A DNA stretch of 52,103 bases from the NCBI RefSeq assembly GCF_004348725.1, contig NZ_SMKR01000030.1, positions 1-52,103 on the forward strand, read 5' to 3'. A model generated the notes under the pieces. That model saw nothing but the letters and a program-made list of their open reading frames with translations, made no database searches and was not told the DNA's origin. Every line of letters starts with the position of its first letter. The stretch's first letter is position 1. Positions 14,277-22,476 of this stretch are shown here, piece by piece. Position numbers and translations under genes: made by a program. The stretch is from Kribbella turkmenica (GTDB taxonomy: Bacteria; Actinomycetota; Actinomycetes; Propionibacteriales; Kribbellaceae).

Positions 14277-15335
14277 ATGGAGCTTCCGACGACGGCCTGG
14301 CAGGGGATCGACCTCGAGCAGCGGCTCGCGTGGGCACGGCGGTGGATGCGACGGACGGCCGAGGCGGCGGGGCGGCTGCCGGATCTGACGGCGGTACGGC
14401 TCGCGGTCACCGCGCACCTCGATCTGAAGTCGGCGCTGTTCCTGCAGGCGTACCGGACAGCCGGGGCGGCGGTGATCGTGCACCCGGCCGATCCGGCGAC
14501 CACGCGGGCCGACGTCCAGCGACTGGTCGAGGCCTGGGGCATCGACGTGACCGACCCGGCCGCCTGCGTCGCCTGGGAGCCGACGCACACGGTCGAGATG
14601 GGCGGCGACATCCTGGTCGAGGCCGCCGCCCGCGGGTACGACGGGATCGTGGCCGGCATCGAGATGACGCGCACCGGTCTCAACCGGGTCGCCGCGCTGG
14701 CGCTGACCTGCCCGGTGTTCGACCTGGACGGCGTGCCGCTGAAGAACCAGTTGCACAACCGGTTCACCGTCGGCACGAGCACCTGGCACACGGTCACGGC
14801 CCGGACCCAGCTCTCCCTGCACGGCCTCACCGTCCTGGTCGCGGGGTACGGCGAGGTCGGCGCCGGCCTCGCCCGGACGGCACGCGGTCTCGGTGCGGTC
14901 GTCCAGGTTGCCGAGGTCGACCCGGCCCGTGCGTTGATCGCGTCGTACGACGGCTTCGACGTCGTCGGCCTGGCCGGCGACCGGGCGGACATCGTCGTCA
15001 CCGCGACCGGGCGGACCGGCACCCTCTCGGCGGATGTGATCGGCACATTGAAGGACGGGTGCCTGATCGTGAACGCCGGGCACTCCGCGGACGAGATCGA
15101 CCTCGATGCACTCGGCAACGGCGTGCAGGCCGTCCCGGCGGTGACCAGTCACCGGGTCGGCGGACGCGAGATCCTGCTGTTCGCCGGCGGTCACGTGGCC
15201 AACCTGGCGGCGGGTGACGGTGACAGCCTGAACGCGTTCGACGTCACCGCGGCGCTGATCGTCGACTCCGCCGGCTGGCTGGTGGCCCACGGCAACGAGT
15301 ACCCGACCGGCCTGCACGCCTACCCGGGACCTTAG
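14277..15335 (+). CDS. Divergent S-adenosylhomocysteinase-like NAD-binding protein
   Basis: A 352-aa protein, shorter than typical bacterial SAHH (about 470-490). The NAD domain is clear: LTVLVAGYGEVGAGLARTAR (G190-x-G192-x2-G195), the end segment LKDGCLIVNAGHSADEID, and VTATGRTGTLSADVIG. H47 (VTAHLDLKS), K156 and N161 match the SAHH residues H55, K186 and N191 (human numbering). Positions matching D131, E156 and D190 read Met108, Met130 and His160, and the C-terminal Lys/Tyr segment is absent. SAH hydrolysis is therefore doubtful. The ATG at 14277 follows the previous gene by 33 bp. It may act on another thioether or be non-catalytic. Confidence 0.82.
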   Translation: MELPTTAWQGIDLEQRLAWARRWMRRTAEAAGRLPDLTAVRLAVTAHLDLKSALFLQAYRTAGAAVIVHPADPATTRADVQRLVEAWGIDVTDPAACVAWEPTHTVEMGGDILVEAAARGYDGIVAGIEMTRTGLNRVAALALTCPVFDLDGVPLKNQLHNRFTVGTSTWHTVTARTQLSLHGLTVLVAGYGEVGAGLARTARGLGAVVQVAEVDPARALIASYDGFDVVGLAGDRADIVVTATGRTGTLSADVIGTLKDGCLIVNAGHSADEIDLDALGNGVQAVPAVTSHRVGGREILLFAGGHVANLAAGDGDSLNAFDVTAALIVDSAGWLVAHGNEYPTGLHAYPGP

Positions 15336-15471
15336 GTCGCGTCCGGCGTGAGCGTCGCCGGACGGCCCGGCGGGAATCCGGCTCCAGGGTCGCCGAGCGC
15401 CGCGAACGCGCCCTCGACGCGTCGCCTGACCAGCAGGTCCCGGGACCAGGCAGATCTGGGATCGTCGGAGG

Positions 15472-16476
15472 ATGGACGAACTGATGGACGTCTGGGCGGT
15501 GGAGCGGCCGCGGCCGCTCCACGCCGGGCCGTTGCGGCGAGTGCGGCGGACTGTGCCGGAACCGGGGCGAGGGGAGGTGCTGGTCAAGGTAGAGGCGTGC
15601 GGGATCTGCCGGACCGACCTGCATCTGTGCGAGGGGGACCTGGCGCCGCGGCGGCCGGGTGTCGTGCCGGGGCATCAGGTCGTCGGCACCGCGATCGGCG
15701 GGGGTGAGCGGTTCGCGGCCGGCGACCGGGTCGGGATCGCGTGGTTGCGAGGGACCTGCGGGGTGTGCGAGTTCTGCCGGGCGGGGTCGGAGAACCTCTG
15801 CCCGCGGTCCTCGTACACGGGCTGGGACGCGGACGGCGGTTTCGCGGAGTACGCCGTGGTACCGCAGGACTACGCCTACGCACTGCCGGCCGACCGCCCG
15901 GCCGAGGAGCTGGCGCCGTTCCTCTGCGCCGGAATCATCGGCTACCGGTCACTGCTGCGGGCGAACCTGCCCCCGGGTGGCCGGCTCGGGATCTACGGGT
16001 TCGGCTCGAGCGCCCACCTCACCGCGCAACTCGCGACCGCGCAGGGCGCCGAGCTGTTCGTGATGACCCGCGGCGAGCGCAACCGGGAACTGGCCCGCTC
16101 ACTCGGTGCCGCGTACGTCGGTGAGACCGCCGACCGCCCGCCCGTTCCGCTGGACTCGGCCATCGTGTTCGCCCCGGCCGGGGATGTCGTGCCGTACGCC
16201 TTGGAGGCGCTCAAACCGGGCGGGACCGTCTCGGTCGCCGGGATCCACCTGAGCGACGTACCGGTGCTCGACTACGAGCGTCATCTGTTCCACGAGCGCG
16301 ACCTGCGCAGCGTCACGTCGAACACCCGCCGCGACGGGGAGGAGCTCTTCCGGCTGGTCGCGCGGCTGCCGGTCCGAGCGCACACGACCGCGGTGCCGTT
16401 CGGCGCGGTGGACCGGGCGCTCGCCGACGTCGCCCGCGGGCGCGCGGTGGGGTCGCTGGTCGCCGTTCCCGACTGA
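15472..16476 (+). CDS. Zinc-dependent alcohol dehydrogenase
   Basis: A 334-aa medium-chain dehydrogenase. Catalytic zinc ligands fall in [14 protein letters not shown] and the histidine of PGHQVVG. The structural-zinc lobe has [16 protein letters not shown], four cysteines in order. The cofactor loop reads [17 protein letters not shown]. It resembles the AdhP/AdhA-like group oxidising primary alcohols or aldehydes. The ATG at 15472 was used; an ATG at 15484 ([11 protein letters not shown]) is equally possible. It is separate from the previous gene by 137 bp, so may have its own promoter. Confidence 0.92.
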   Translation: MDELMDVWAVERPRPLHAGPLRRVRRTVPEPGRGEVLVKVEACGICRTDLHLCEGDLAPRRPGVVPGHQVVGTAIGGGERFAAGDRVGIAWLRGTCGVCEFCRAGSENLCPRSSYTGWDADGGFAEYAVVPQDYAYALPADRPAEELAPFLCAGIIGYRSLLRANLPPGGRLGIYGFGSSAHLTAQLATAQGAELFVMTRGERNRELARSLGAAYVGETADRPPVPLDSAIVFAPAGDVVPYALEALKPGGTVSVAGIHLSDVPVLDYERHLFHERDLRSVTSNTRRDGEELFRLVARLPVRAHTTAVPFGAVDRALADVARGRAVGSLVAVPD

Positions 16477-16563
16477 ACCCGGCAGGCCACTTAATCGTTA
16501 GAAACGGGTGAAGATTCAACCCTGTGCGTGGTCCGGGCTTCAGAGCTGAGGGCTAGCTGCGTT

Positions 16564-16579
16564 AGATTTGATCAAATCT
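16564..16579. promoter_or_regulatory. Perfect 16-bp palindrome, operator candidate
   Basis: AGATTTGATCAAATCT is perfectly symmetric and strikingly AT-rich for this genome. It lies between the alcohol dehydrogenase stop (16476) and the membrane-protein start (16685). TAGATT overlapping its left edge could be a -10 hexamer, so a dimeric regulator bound here would block the promoter. The regulator is unknown. Confidence 0.55.
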
Positions 16580-16684
16580 TCCGGCGAGCAGGGAGCGTGA
16601 GCACCAGATGCGAGGTCTGACCAGGCACGTGTGGTCGGTCCTTGCCGCGTCATCGGCGGGTTGCCCGGCACAGCGAGACGGGCA

Positions 16685-16948
16685 GTGCTGAGCAAGATTC
16701 TCGGCGCGGTGGGTGTGGTCCTGCTGATCGCCGGGGTGGTGCTCGCCGTTCGCCCGGTCTCCGTGCAGGGCCGTGACTGCGGTTCGCTCTTCCAGCCGGG
16801 CAAGGGCATCACGCCGATGCAGTGCGACCCCCGGCTGGCCACCCGCGGAAACGTCGTCGTCGGCCTCGGCACCGGTGGCGTCGCTTTGATGCTCACCGGC
16901 TTTGCCGTCGCCGCCGTCCGCGACCGCCGTACTCGCGTCAGCTCCTGA
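16685..16948 (+). CDS. Small membrane protein, two segments
   Basis: An 87-aa protein with two hydrophobic segments (SKILGAVGVVLLIAGVVLAV and VVVGLGTGGVALMLTGFAVA) separated by a loop with two cysteines (GRDCGSLFQPG, MQCDPRLATRG). It probably crosses the membrane twice, with a disulfide-capable outer loop. The family is not recognised. The GTG at 16685 is a best guess; a GTG at 16631 lies in frame, and a 27-codon frame from 16608 overlaps the start. The perfect palindrome 105 bp upstream suggests regulation. Confidence 0.6.
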   Translation: MLSKILGAVGVVLLIAGVVLAVRPVSVQGRDCGSLFQPGKGITPMQCDPRLATRGNVVVGLGTGGVALMLTGFAVAAVRDRRTRVSS

Positions 16949-17185
16949 CCCGGCCTCGCCGGGAATCTGTTTCGAGCGGCTTTACCGCGGGTACAGCGCG
17001 CGTGGGCGGCCGGGGTGCCGGCTGGTCACTCCGGAAGGGCCGTCACCCCGCCGCTCCCATTCGCTCAGTGCCGCACGATGGTGCCGAGCATTTCGTCGAA
17101 CGCCTCCGTCGACGACGCGTTGGGTGTAGATCGAGTCCCGAAGCTCGGTCGCGGTGATCCGGTGCCGCATCCCATCCGGCGCCGT

Positions 17186-17293
17186 CTCACCGTGGCGGCG
17201 CTCTCCCGCCGGGTCGGCCACCATTCGCAATCGGCGTTCGCCAAGGCTCTCCGAGAGGCGACTGTACGGACCCCAGGATGCTTCCGGCCAGGT
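17186..17293 (+). pseudogene. Remnant of an AraC-family DNA-binding domain
   Basis: In one frame, LTVAALSRRVGHHSQSAFAK followed by ALREATVRTPGCFRPG matches the second HTH of AraC/XylS regulators (usual pattern: VAALARAVG-x-S-x-x-x-FxRxF...G-x-x-P-x-x-Y/R). The upstream sequence in that frame carries no first HTH or sensor domain, and no start or ribosome site. Only about 36 residues of the family are left, so it is a decayed gene end. Confidence 0.5.
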
Positions 17294-17314
17294 TTTCCTG
17301 ACCGGCAGTTGACC

Positions 17315-17329
17315 TTGACACCGTGTCAA
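17315..17329. promoter_or_regulatory. MerR-type dyad upstream of the regulator
   Basis: TTGACAC-C-GTGTCAA is a perfect inverted repeat 16 bp before the MerR gene start. TTGACC (17309-17314) adjoins it as a possible -35 hexamer, which would place the dyad in the promoter spacer as MerR proteins require. No good -10 is visible after it, so the details are uncertain. Confidence 0.55.
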
Positions 17330-17345
17330 CCGGAAAGGTGGGGAC

Positions 17346-18158
17346 ATGTTCACCATCGGAGACTTCGCGGCGTTCGGGCAGGTCTCGGCCCGGATGCTCC
17401 GGCACTACGACGCGACCGGGTTGCTCCGGCCGGCGGTCGTCGACGAGGCGACCGGCTACCGCTACTACTCGGCGGACCAGCTCAGCCGGCTCAACCGGAT
17501 CATCGCGCTGAAGGATCTCGGGTTCAGCCTGCAGCAGGTGCACGAGATCGTCGACGCCAAGCTGTCCGCGGAGGAACTGCGCGGCATGCTCCGGCTGCGA
17601 CAGGCGCAGCTCGAGGACGAGCTGACCCGCAGCGCGTCCCGGCTGGTCAGTGTCGAGGCGAGGCTCCGCCTGATCGAGAAGGAAGGTCACATGCCCACCG
17701 AAGACGTCGTCCTGAAACATATCGCCCCGGCCCGGGTGGCCGAGCTGAGTGCCCTGTCCAAGAGCTATGACGGCGAGGACATCGGCCCGGTCCTCCAGCC
17801 GTTGTTCGGCCAGCTGTTCGAGCGCCTCGGTGCGGCCGGAGTGGCGCCCTCCGGCGCACCGGTCGCGTACTACGAGGACGCCGAGGACGACCAGATCCTC
17901 GTCCACGCCGCCGTACCCGTCGAGGCGGGCGCCGCGGCCGACCTCGACGTGCACGAACTGCCGGAACTTGCGCAGGCGGCGACCATCGTGCACCAGGGCG
18001 ACATGATGAACGCCGACCGCAGCATGCAGACACTCGCCCGCTGGATCGAGGACAACGGATACCGCAGCCAGGGGTACGCCCGTGAGGTGACGCTGCAGTT
18101 CGACCCCGAGAACCCGGCGAACTGGGTGCACGAGTTCCAGATCGGCGTCACACGGTAG
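17346..18158 (+). CDS. MerR family regulator with GyrI-like effector domain
   Basis: A 270-aa BmrR/TipA-like activator. The N-terminal winged HTH shows MFTIGDFAAFGQVSARMLRH and YDATGLLRPAVVDEATGYRY, then a dimerisation helix with VHEIVDAKLSAEELRGMLRL. From about residue 115 (HMPTEDVVLKHIAPARVAEL) a GyrI-like ligand-binding fold follows, ending NWVHEFQIGVTR. Such proteins bind aromatic or cationic drugs and distort an over-long promoter. No target gene lies immediately downstream, so autoregulation through the dyad at 17315-17329 is likely. Start ATG at 17346 with a GGAAAGG-type site. Confidence 0.93.
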   Translation: MFTIGDFAAFGQVSARMLRHYDATGLLRPAVVDEATGYRYYSADQLSRLNRIIALKDLGFSLQQVHEIVDAKLSAEELRGMLRLRQAQLEDELTRSASRLVSVEARLRLIEKEGHMPTEDVVLKHIAPARVAELSALSKSYDGEDIGPVLQPLFGQLFERLGAAGVAPSGAPVAYYEDAEDDQILVHAAVPVEAGAAADLDVHELPELAQAATIVHQGDMMNADRSMQTLARWIEDNGYRSQGYAREVTLQFDPENPANWVHEFQIGVTR

Positions 18159-18161
18159 GGC

Positions 18162-18234
18162 CTTGTCTGACGGTCCAACGCCTACTGCGCGGCACTCGGC
18201 ACCTGCTCGCTACGGCGCTGGACCGTCAGACAAG
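18162..18234. repeat. Long inverted repeat between convergent genes (terminator or mini-element)
   Basis: A 16-bp arm CTTGTCTGACGGTCCA (18162-18177) is exactly inverted at 18219-18234, around a 41-nt spacer. The right arm includes the last codons and stop of the leftward arabinofuranosidase gene; the left arm begins 4 bp after the MerR stop. It could terminate both transcripts. The flanking TAGGG-type sequence also recalls terminal repeats of small mobile elements, but no target duplication is evident. Confidence 0.6.
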
Positions 18235-19746
18235 ACCCAGACTGACGGTCGCGAACGAGTGCGGCGGAAGGGTGAACCGCAGACCCCGCGGGTCGGCTTC
18301 CAGCCCGGTCAGCGGCACCGGCGCCACCGCGGTGTCCGTGGCCGTGTTGTAGGCCTGCGGTTTCGATGCCGTCAGCAACCGTCCGGCCGGGTTCCGGATG
18401 TCCGCGCCGCGCAGGTCGAGGACGACGTCCGCCGGCGAGCTGGGGTCCAGGTTGCTGACCGAGATCAGCGCCTTGCCGTCCTTGACGCTGGCGGACGCGG
18501 ACAGCAGTTCCATGCTCTTCCCGTCCAGCTCGTACGGCGCCGGCCGCTCGACCAGGTGGACCGGGACCGACGTCGCGTCGTGGTGCCGCTTGTTCATCTC
18601 GAACACGTGGTACGTCGGGGTGAGCACGAGACCGCCGTCGTCGTCGGTGAGCAGCATCGCCTGCAGCACGTTCACGGTCTGGGCGATGTTCGCCATCACC
18701 AGCCGGTCCGCATGCCGGTGGAACACGTCGAAGTGCAGGCTCGCGACCAGGGCGTCGCGCATGGCGTTCTGCTGGAACAGGAAGCCCGGGTTCGTGCCCG
18801 GCTCGACGTCCCACCAGGTGCCCCACTCGTCGAGCACCAGGCCGACCTTGCGCTCCGGGTCGTACGCGTCCATCACCGCCGAGTGCCCGCGGATCACCCG
18901 GTCGACGTCCTGGGCCTTGATGATGGTCCGGTAGTAGTCGTCCAGGTCGAACTCGGTCGCCCGGCCCTTGTTCTCCCAGGTGCCGGCAACCGTGTAGTAG
19001 TGGAACGAGATCGCCTGGAAGATGTTCTTCGGCTCGCGGCCGCAGCCGAGGCAGCTGATCGCCTTCATCAGCGCCTCGGTCCAGCTCAGGTCGTCGTCCG
19101 CCGCACCGGCCGCGATCTTGTAGAGCTTGTTGTCCCCGTGGTTCCGGCAGAAGGTGGCGTACCGGCGGGCCAGGTCGGCGTACGCCTCGGCCCGCAGGTT
19201 CCCGCCGCAGCCCCAGGACTCGTTGCCGATGCCCCAGAACGGCACCTTCCACGGCTCCTCCCGGCCGTTCGCCCTGCGCTGCCGGACCATCGGGCTGTCG
19301 CCGTCGCGGGTGAGGTACTCGACCCACTCGCTCATCTCCTGGACCGTCCCGCTGCCGACGTTGCCGTTCACGTACGGGTCGACGCCGAGCAGTTCGCACA
19401 GCGCCATGAACTCATGGGTGCCGAAGTGGTTGTTCTCCTCGACGTCGCCCCAGTGGGTGTTGATCATCGACGGCCGGCCGGCCTTCGGCCCGATCCCGTC
19501 CTTCCAGTGGTACTCGTCCGCGAAGCAGCCGCCCGGCCAGCGCAGGTTCGGGATGTCGAGCGCCCGCAGCGCCTCGACCACGTCGAGCCGGATCCCGCCC
19601 TCGTTCGGCAGGTCCGAGTCCTCGCCCACGTAGAAGCCGCCGTAGATGCACCGGCCGAGATGCTCGGCGAAATGGCCGTACAGGTGCCGGCTGATGGTCG
19701 GACCCGGTACGTCCAGATCGATCACGACCCGCGATGTCTTCGACAA
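18226..19746 (-). CDS. GH51 alpha-L-arabinofuranosidase
   Basis: A 506-aa retaining exo-glycosidase releasing L-arabinose from arabinan, arabinoxylan or their oligosaccharides. The (beta/alpha)8 core has RHLYGHFAEHLGRCIYGGFY and LRWPGGCFADEYHWKDGIGP. The acid/base is E176 in WGIGNESWGCGG and the nucleophile E307 in LVLDEWGTWW. There is no signal peptide, so it acts in the cytoplasm on imported oligosaccharides. It is the last gene of the LacI-controlled operon, 26 bp after the GH43-like gene. The C-terminal TVSLGLV-stop is encoded inside the inverted repeat at 18219-18234. Confidence 0.95.
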   Translation of the reverse strand: MSKTSRVVIDLDVPGPTISRHLYGHFAEHLGRCIYGGFYVGEDSDLPNEGGIRLDVVEALRALDIPNLRWPGGCFADEYHWKDGIGPKAGRPSMINTHWGDVEENNHFGTHEFMALCELLGVDPYVNGNVGSGTVQEMSEWVEYLTRDGDSPMVRQRRANGREEPWKVPFWGIGNESWGCGGNLRAEAYADLARRYATFCRNHGDNKLYKIAAGAADDDLSWTEALMKAISCLGCGREPKNIFQAISFHYYTVAGTWENKGRATEFDLDDYYRTIIKAQDVDRVIRGHSAVMDAYDPERKVGLVLDEWGTWWDVEPGTNPGFLFQQNAMRDALVASLHFDVFHRHADRLVMANIAQTVNVLQAMLLTDDDGGLVLTPTYHVFEMNKRHHDATSVPVHLVERPAPYELDGKSMELLSASASVKDGKALISVSNLDPSSPADVVLDLRGADIRNPAGRLLTASKPQAYNTATDTAVAPVPLTGLEADPRGLRFTLPPHSFATVSLGLV

Positions 19747-19772
19747 CTCGTTCTCCTTGTGTGCTTGGTGTT

Positions 19773-20702
19773 TCAGACTGTACGACGCAGATCCAACGCG
19801 ACCGGTGCGTCGCGGTCGCAGCTGAGCCGGTCACCGTCTGCGCGCAGGACGGCGACGTGGATGTCGGTCAGCCGGCGCGGGTCGACCACGTTGTCGACCG
19901 TTGCGGTGGTCCGGTGGGTGAAGTAGAAGATCCAGCCCACCTCGAGCCCATTCTCGTCCCGGCCGACGACGACGTCCGCGTGGTGGCCGACGCCGCGGTC
20001 GTCCGATCGCTCGGCCAGGATCAGCCCGGAGCGCTGCCAGTGCGTCAGGTCGGTCGACCGGTGGACCGCCTGGCCGCGCCACTCGTCGGTGATCATCCAG
20101 TAGAACTCACCGAGCCGGAACACGTTCGGTCCCTCGTGCGGTGCACCGCCGATCGCCTGGACGGGCGCCGTCCACCGGACCAGGTCCGGCGTGTCCACCG
20201 ACCAGGTGGTCGACCCGTGGGCCTCGTCCTTGTACCAGAGCCGCCAGCCACCACCGGGCAACACGTGCGCACACGCGTCGATGACCCGGTCCGAGGACAG
20301 TGGCAGGACGCCGTGGTACCGCCAGTCGGTCAGGTCCGGCGACGTGTGGTGGAGGATCGACCGAGCATGCCCTTCCCAACGGTCCGGTACGCCGGGGATG
20401 TAGCTGGTGAAGAGGTGGTAGCGATCCCCGGCACGGATCACCTCCGGCGCCCACAGCGTGTTCCGGCCGGGATGCGGATCGAGACCGGCCGCGACACCGT
20501 CGTACCGCCAGGTCAGGCCACCGTCGGTGGAACGGGCGACACCGATGTCCGTACCGTGCACCCAACGGTGGCCGCCGCCGGGCTCGCGTGCGCGGCGCTG
20601 GGTGTAGAACATCCACCACGTGCCGTCCGGCCCGGCGATCAGCGTCGGATCGGTGGGCGCGAGATGGACCGGGTCGGTGTAGAGCGGGGAGGAAGACATC
20701 AT
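19773..20702 (-). CDS. GH43-like five-bladed beta-propeller glycosidase
   Basis: A 309-aa protein without a signal peptide. Likely catalytic residues: an early Asp in PTDPTLIAGPDGTWWMFYT (general base) and Glu in PHEGPNVFRLGEFYWMI (acid). WAPEVIRAGDRYHLFTSY is typical of GH43/GH32 blades. Probably an alpha-L-arabinofuranosidase or beta-xylosidase acting with the GH51 enzyme. The ATG at 20702 overlaps the permease stop as ATGA; the adjacent ATG at 20699 is an alternative. Family assignment by motif only. Confidence 0.82.
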   Translation of the reverse strand: MMSSSPLYTDPVHLAPTDPTLIAGPDGTWWMFYTQRRAREPGGGHRWVHGTDIGVARSTDGGLTWRYDGVAAGLDPHPGRNTLWAPEVIRAGDRYHLFTSYIPGVPDRWEGHARSILHHTSPDLTDWRYHGVLPLSSDRVIDACAHVLPGGGWRLWYKDEAHGSTTWSVDTPDLVRWTAPVQAIGGAPHEGPNVFRLGEFYWMITDEWRGQAVHRSTDLTHWQRSGLILAERSDDRGVGHHADVVVGRDENGLEVGWIFYFTHRTTATVDNVVDPRRLTDIHVAVLRADGDRLSCDRDAPVALDLRRTV

Positions 20703-21517
20703 GACTTCACGCTGCCGGCCAGCAGGCCGTCGACGATGTGGCGCTGGGTCAGGACGAAGAACACCACCATCGGGACGAGCACCAGCACGCTCATCGTCAT
20801 GAAGCCCGGCCAGTCGGTCGAGAACTCGCCGACGGACCGGTAGACCTGCAGCACCAGCGTCGACTTCTCCGGTGAGCTGAGGAACACGCTCGGGGTGATG
20901 AAGTCGTTCCAGATCCACATCGTCTGGAACACCCCCACGGTGGCCAGAATCGGCCGGATCAGCGGCAGCACGATCAGCCAGTAGATCTGGAACGGCCCGG
21001 CGCCGTCGATCCGGGCGGCCTCGATGATCTCGAAGGGGAGCCGGCTGATGTATCCCTGGATCAGGAAGTAGCAGAAGATCGCTCCGCCGGTGTAGATGAT
21101 CACCAGCCCGCGCAGGGTGTCGACCAGCTCGACGTCGACCAGCATCCGGTACAGCGGGATCAGCGTCGACTGCCCCGGCACGATGAACCCGAGCAGCAGC
21201 AGCGCGCCGAAGAACCGGTTGAACCGGCTGGCCCGCATCGCCATTGCGTACGCCGCGGTGGAGCCGATGAACAGCATCACCAGGATCGACGCGACCGTGA
21301 CCAGCAGCGTGTTCACGAAGCTCCGTCCGAGCGGCACGGTCTCGAAGATCTGCCGGTAGTTGTCCAGGAACAGTTGGCTCGGCAGCCCCAGCGGCGACCG
21401 GGCCATCTCCTCCTGTGTCTTCAGCGTGTTCACGACGATGTAGTACAGCGGTACGCCGACCACGCAGGCCAGCGCGATCATCACCACACTGGTGATCGGT
21501 GAACGTCGTTGTCTCAA
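20699..21517 (-). CDS. Sugar ABC transporter permease, MalG type
   Basis: A 272-aa inner-membrane permease with six predicted segments. The EAA loop reads FEIIEAARIDGAGPFQIYWL, followed by IVLPLIRPILATVGVFQTMW; the end is HIVDGLLAGSVKS. The start is a TTG at 21517 that overlaps the upstream permease stop as TTGA, with GGAG about 6 nt upstream; the next GTG codons would cut into the first segment. Pairs with the MalF-type protein upstream. Confidence 0.93.
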   Translation of the reverse strand: MRQRRSPITSVVMIALACVVGVPLYYIVVNTLKTQEEMARSPLGLPSQLFLDNYRQIFETVPLGRSFVNTLLVTVASILVMLFIGSTAAYAMAMRASRFNRFFGALLLLGFIVPGQSTLIPLYRMLVDVELVDTLRGLVIIYTGGAIFCYFLIQGYISRLPFEIIEAARIDGAGPFQIYWLIVLPLIRPILATVGVFQTMWIWNDFITPSVFLSSPEKSTLVLQVYRSVGEFSTDWPGFMTMSVLVLVPMVVFFVLTQRHIVDGLLAGSVKS

Positions 21518-22476
21518 AGCACTCTCCGTTCGATTCGCCGTGACACCCACAGCTGGGCGACGGCGACCAGGCCGACCGCGATCGTGAACAGCACCGCGAG
21601 CGCCGAGGCCAGCCCGTACCGTCCCTGCGCGACACCGCTGGTGATGATCGACTGCGTGATCGTGTACGTCGCGTACCCCGGACCACCCTTCGTCAGGGTG
21701 AACGGCAGGTCGTAGACCTTGAGGCCGCCGGTCATCAGCAGGAAGTTGCTGATGACGATCGCCGGTGTGAGCAACGGCAGCGTGATGTGGAAGAACTGCT
21801 GCCGTGCGGACGCGCCGTCGATCGTCGCCACCTCGTAGTAGTCCGCCGGGATCGACTGCAGGTAGGCGAGGTAGAGCACGGCGTGCCAGCCGGCGCCGCC
21901 CCAGACCGCGACCACGATCACCGACACCCGGGCCAGTGTCGCGTCCGACAGGAACGGGTAGGGACCGGCGCTGAACAGACTGTCCAGCAGGGAGTTCAGC
22001 ACGCCCGACCCCAACGGCGACAGGATGTAGCCCCAGACCAGGCCGAGGATCGCGATGCTCGGGATCGCCGGGAAGAAGAACACCGACCGGACGAAGTTCC
22101 GGGCGAAGAACTTCTTGTTCAGTACGACCGCCAGCGGGATCGCGACCATCGTGATCAGCACCGCCGTACCGATGGTGAAGGCGAGGGTGAAGCCGAGACC
22201 GGCCAGCATGGACGGATCGGTCAGCACCTTGCCGTAGTTCGAGAGCCCGACGAACTTCACCTCGGCCGAGTAGCCGGTGAAGTCGGTGAAGCTCCAGTAG
22301 AACGTCTGCGTCAGCGGCACCACCAGGAGCACCACGAAGACCAGTGCGACCGGGACGAGGAACAACTGGTTCGCGGTGGTCTCGCGGGCACGCCCCCAAC
22401 CGCGCCGCGGTGGCGGGGTGGCCCCGGCCGGCACCTCCGGAGAGGTCCCGGCCGGAGCGATCACACCAGCGGTCAC
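21514..22476 (-). CDS. Sugar ABC transporter permease, MalF type
   Basis: A 320-aa permease with a polar N-terminus containing a Pro-rich stretch (PEVPAGATPPPRRGWGRA). Membrane segments start at NQLFLVPVALVFVVLLVVPL and the EAA loop is YYEVATIDGASARQQFFHIT followed by LPLLTP. The GTG at 22476 overlaps the binding-protein stop as GTGA, giving translational coupling. The middle gene of the importer; no ATPase gene lies nearby. Confidence 0.94.
   Translation of the reverse strand: MTAGVIAPAGTSPEVPAGATPPPRRGWGRARETTANQLFLVPVALVFVVLLVVPLTQTFYWSFTDFTGYSAEVKFVGLSNYGKVLTDPSMLAGLGFTLAFTIGTAVLITMVAIPLAVVLNKKFFARNFVRSVFFFPAIPSIAILGLVWGYILSPLGSGVLNSLLDSLFSAGPYPFLSDATLARVSVIVVAVWGGAGWHAVLYLAYLQSIPADYYEVATIDGASARQQFFHITLPLLTPAIVISNFLLMTGGLKVYDLPFTLTKGGPGYATYTITQSIITSGVAQGRYGLASALAVLFTIAVGLVAVAQLWVSRRIERRVL

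Larger units (their letters stand above)
16949..17345. other. Gene-poor region with a decayed regulator
   Basis: These 397 bases between a membrane protein and a MerR regulator contain no intact gene. The only recognisable coding remnant is the AraC-like HTH fragment at 17186-17293. The MerR dyad sits at the right end. Confidence 0.5.

Noticed and set aside
16608-16691. 27-codon frame overlapping the start of the small membrane protein, possibly a leader peptide
   Set aside because: Weak ribosome site and no attenuator-like structure after it.
17065-17175. 37-codon leftward frame ending EAFDEMLGTIVRH
   Set aside because: Protein-like ending but too short, no ribosome site, no recognised family.
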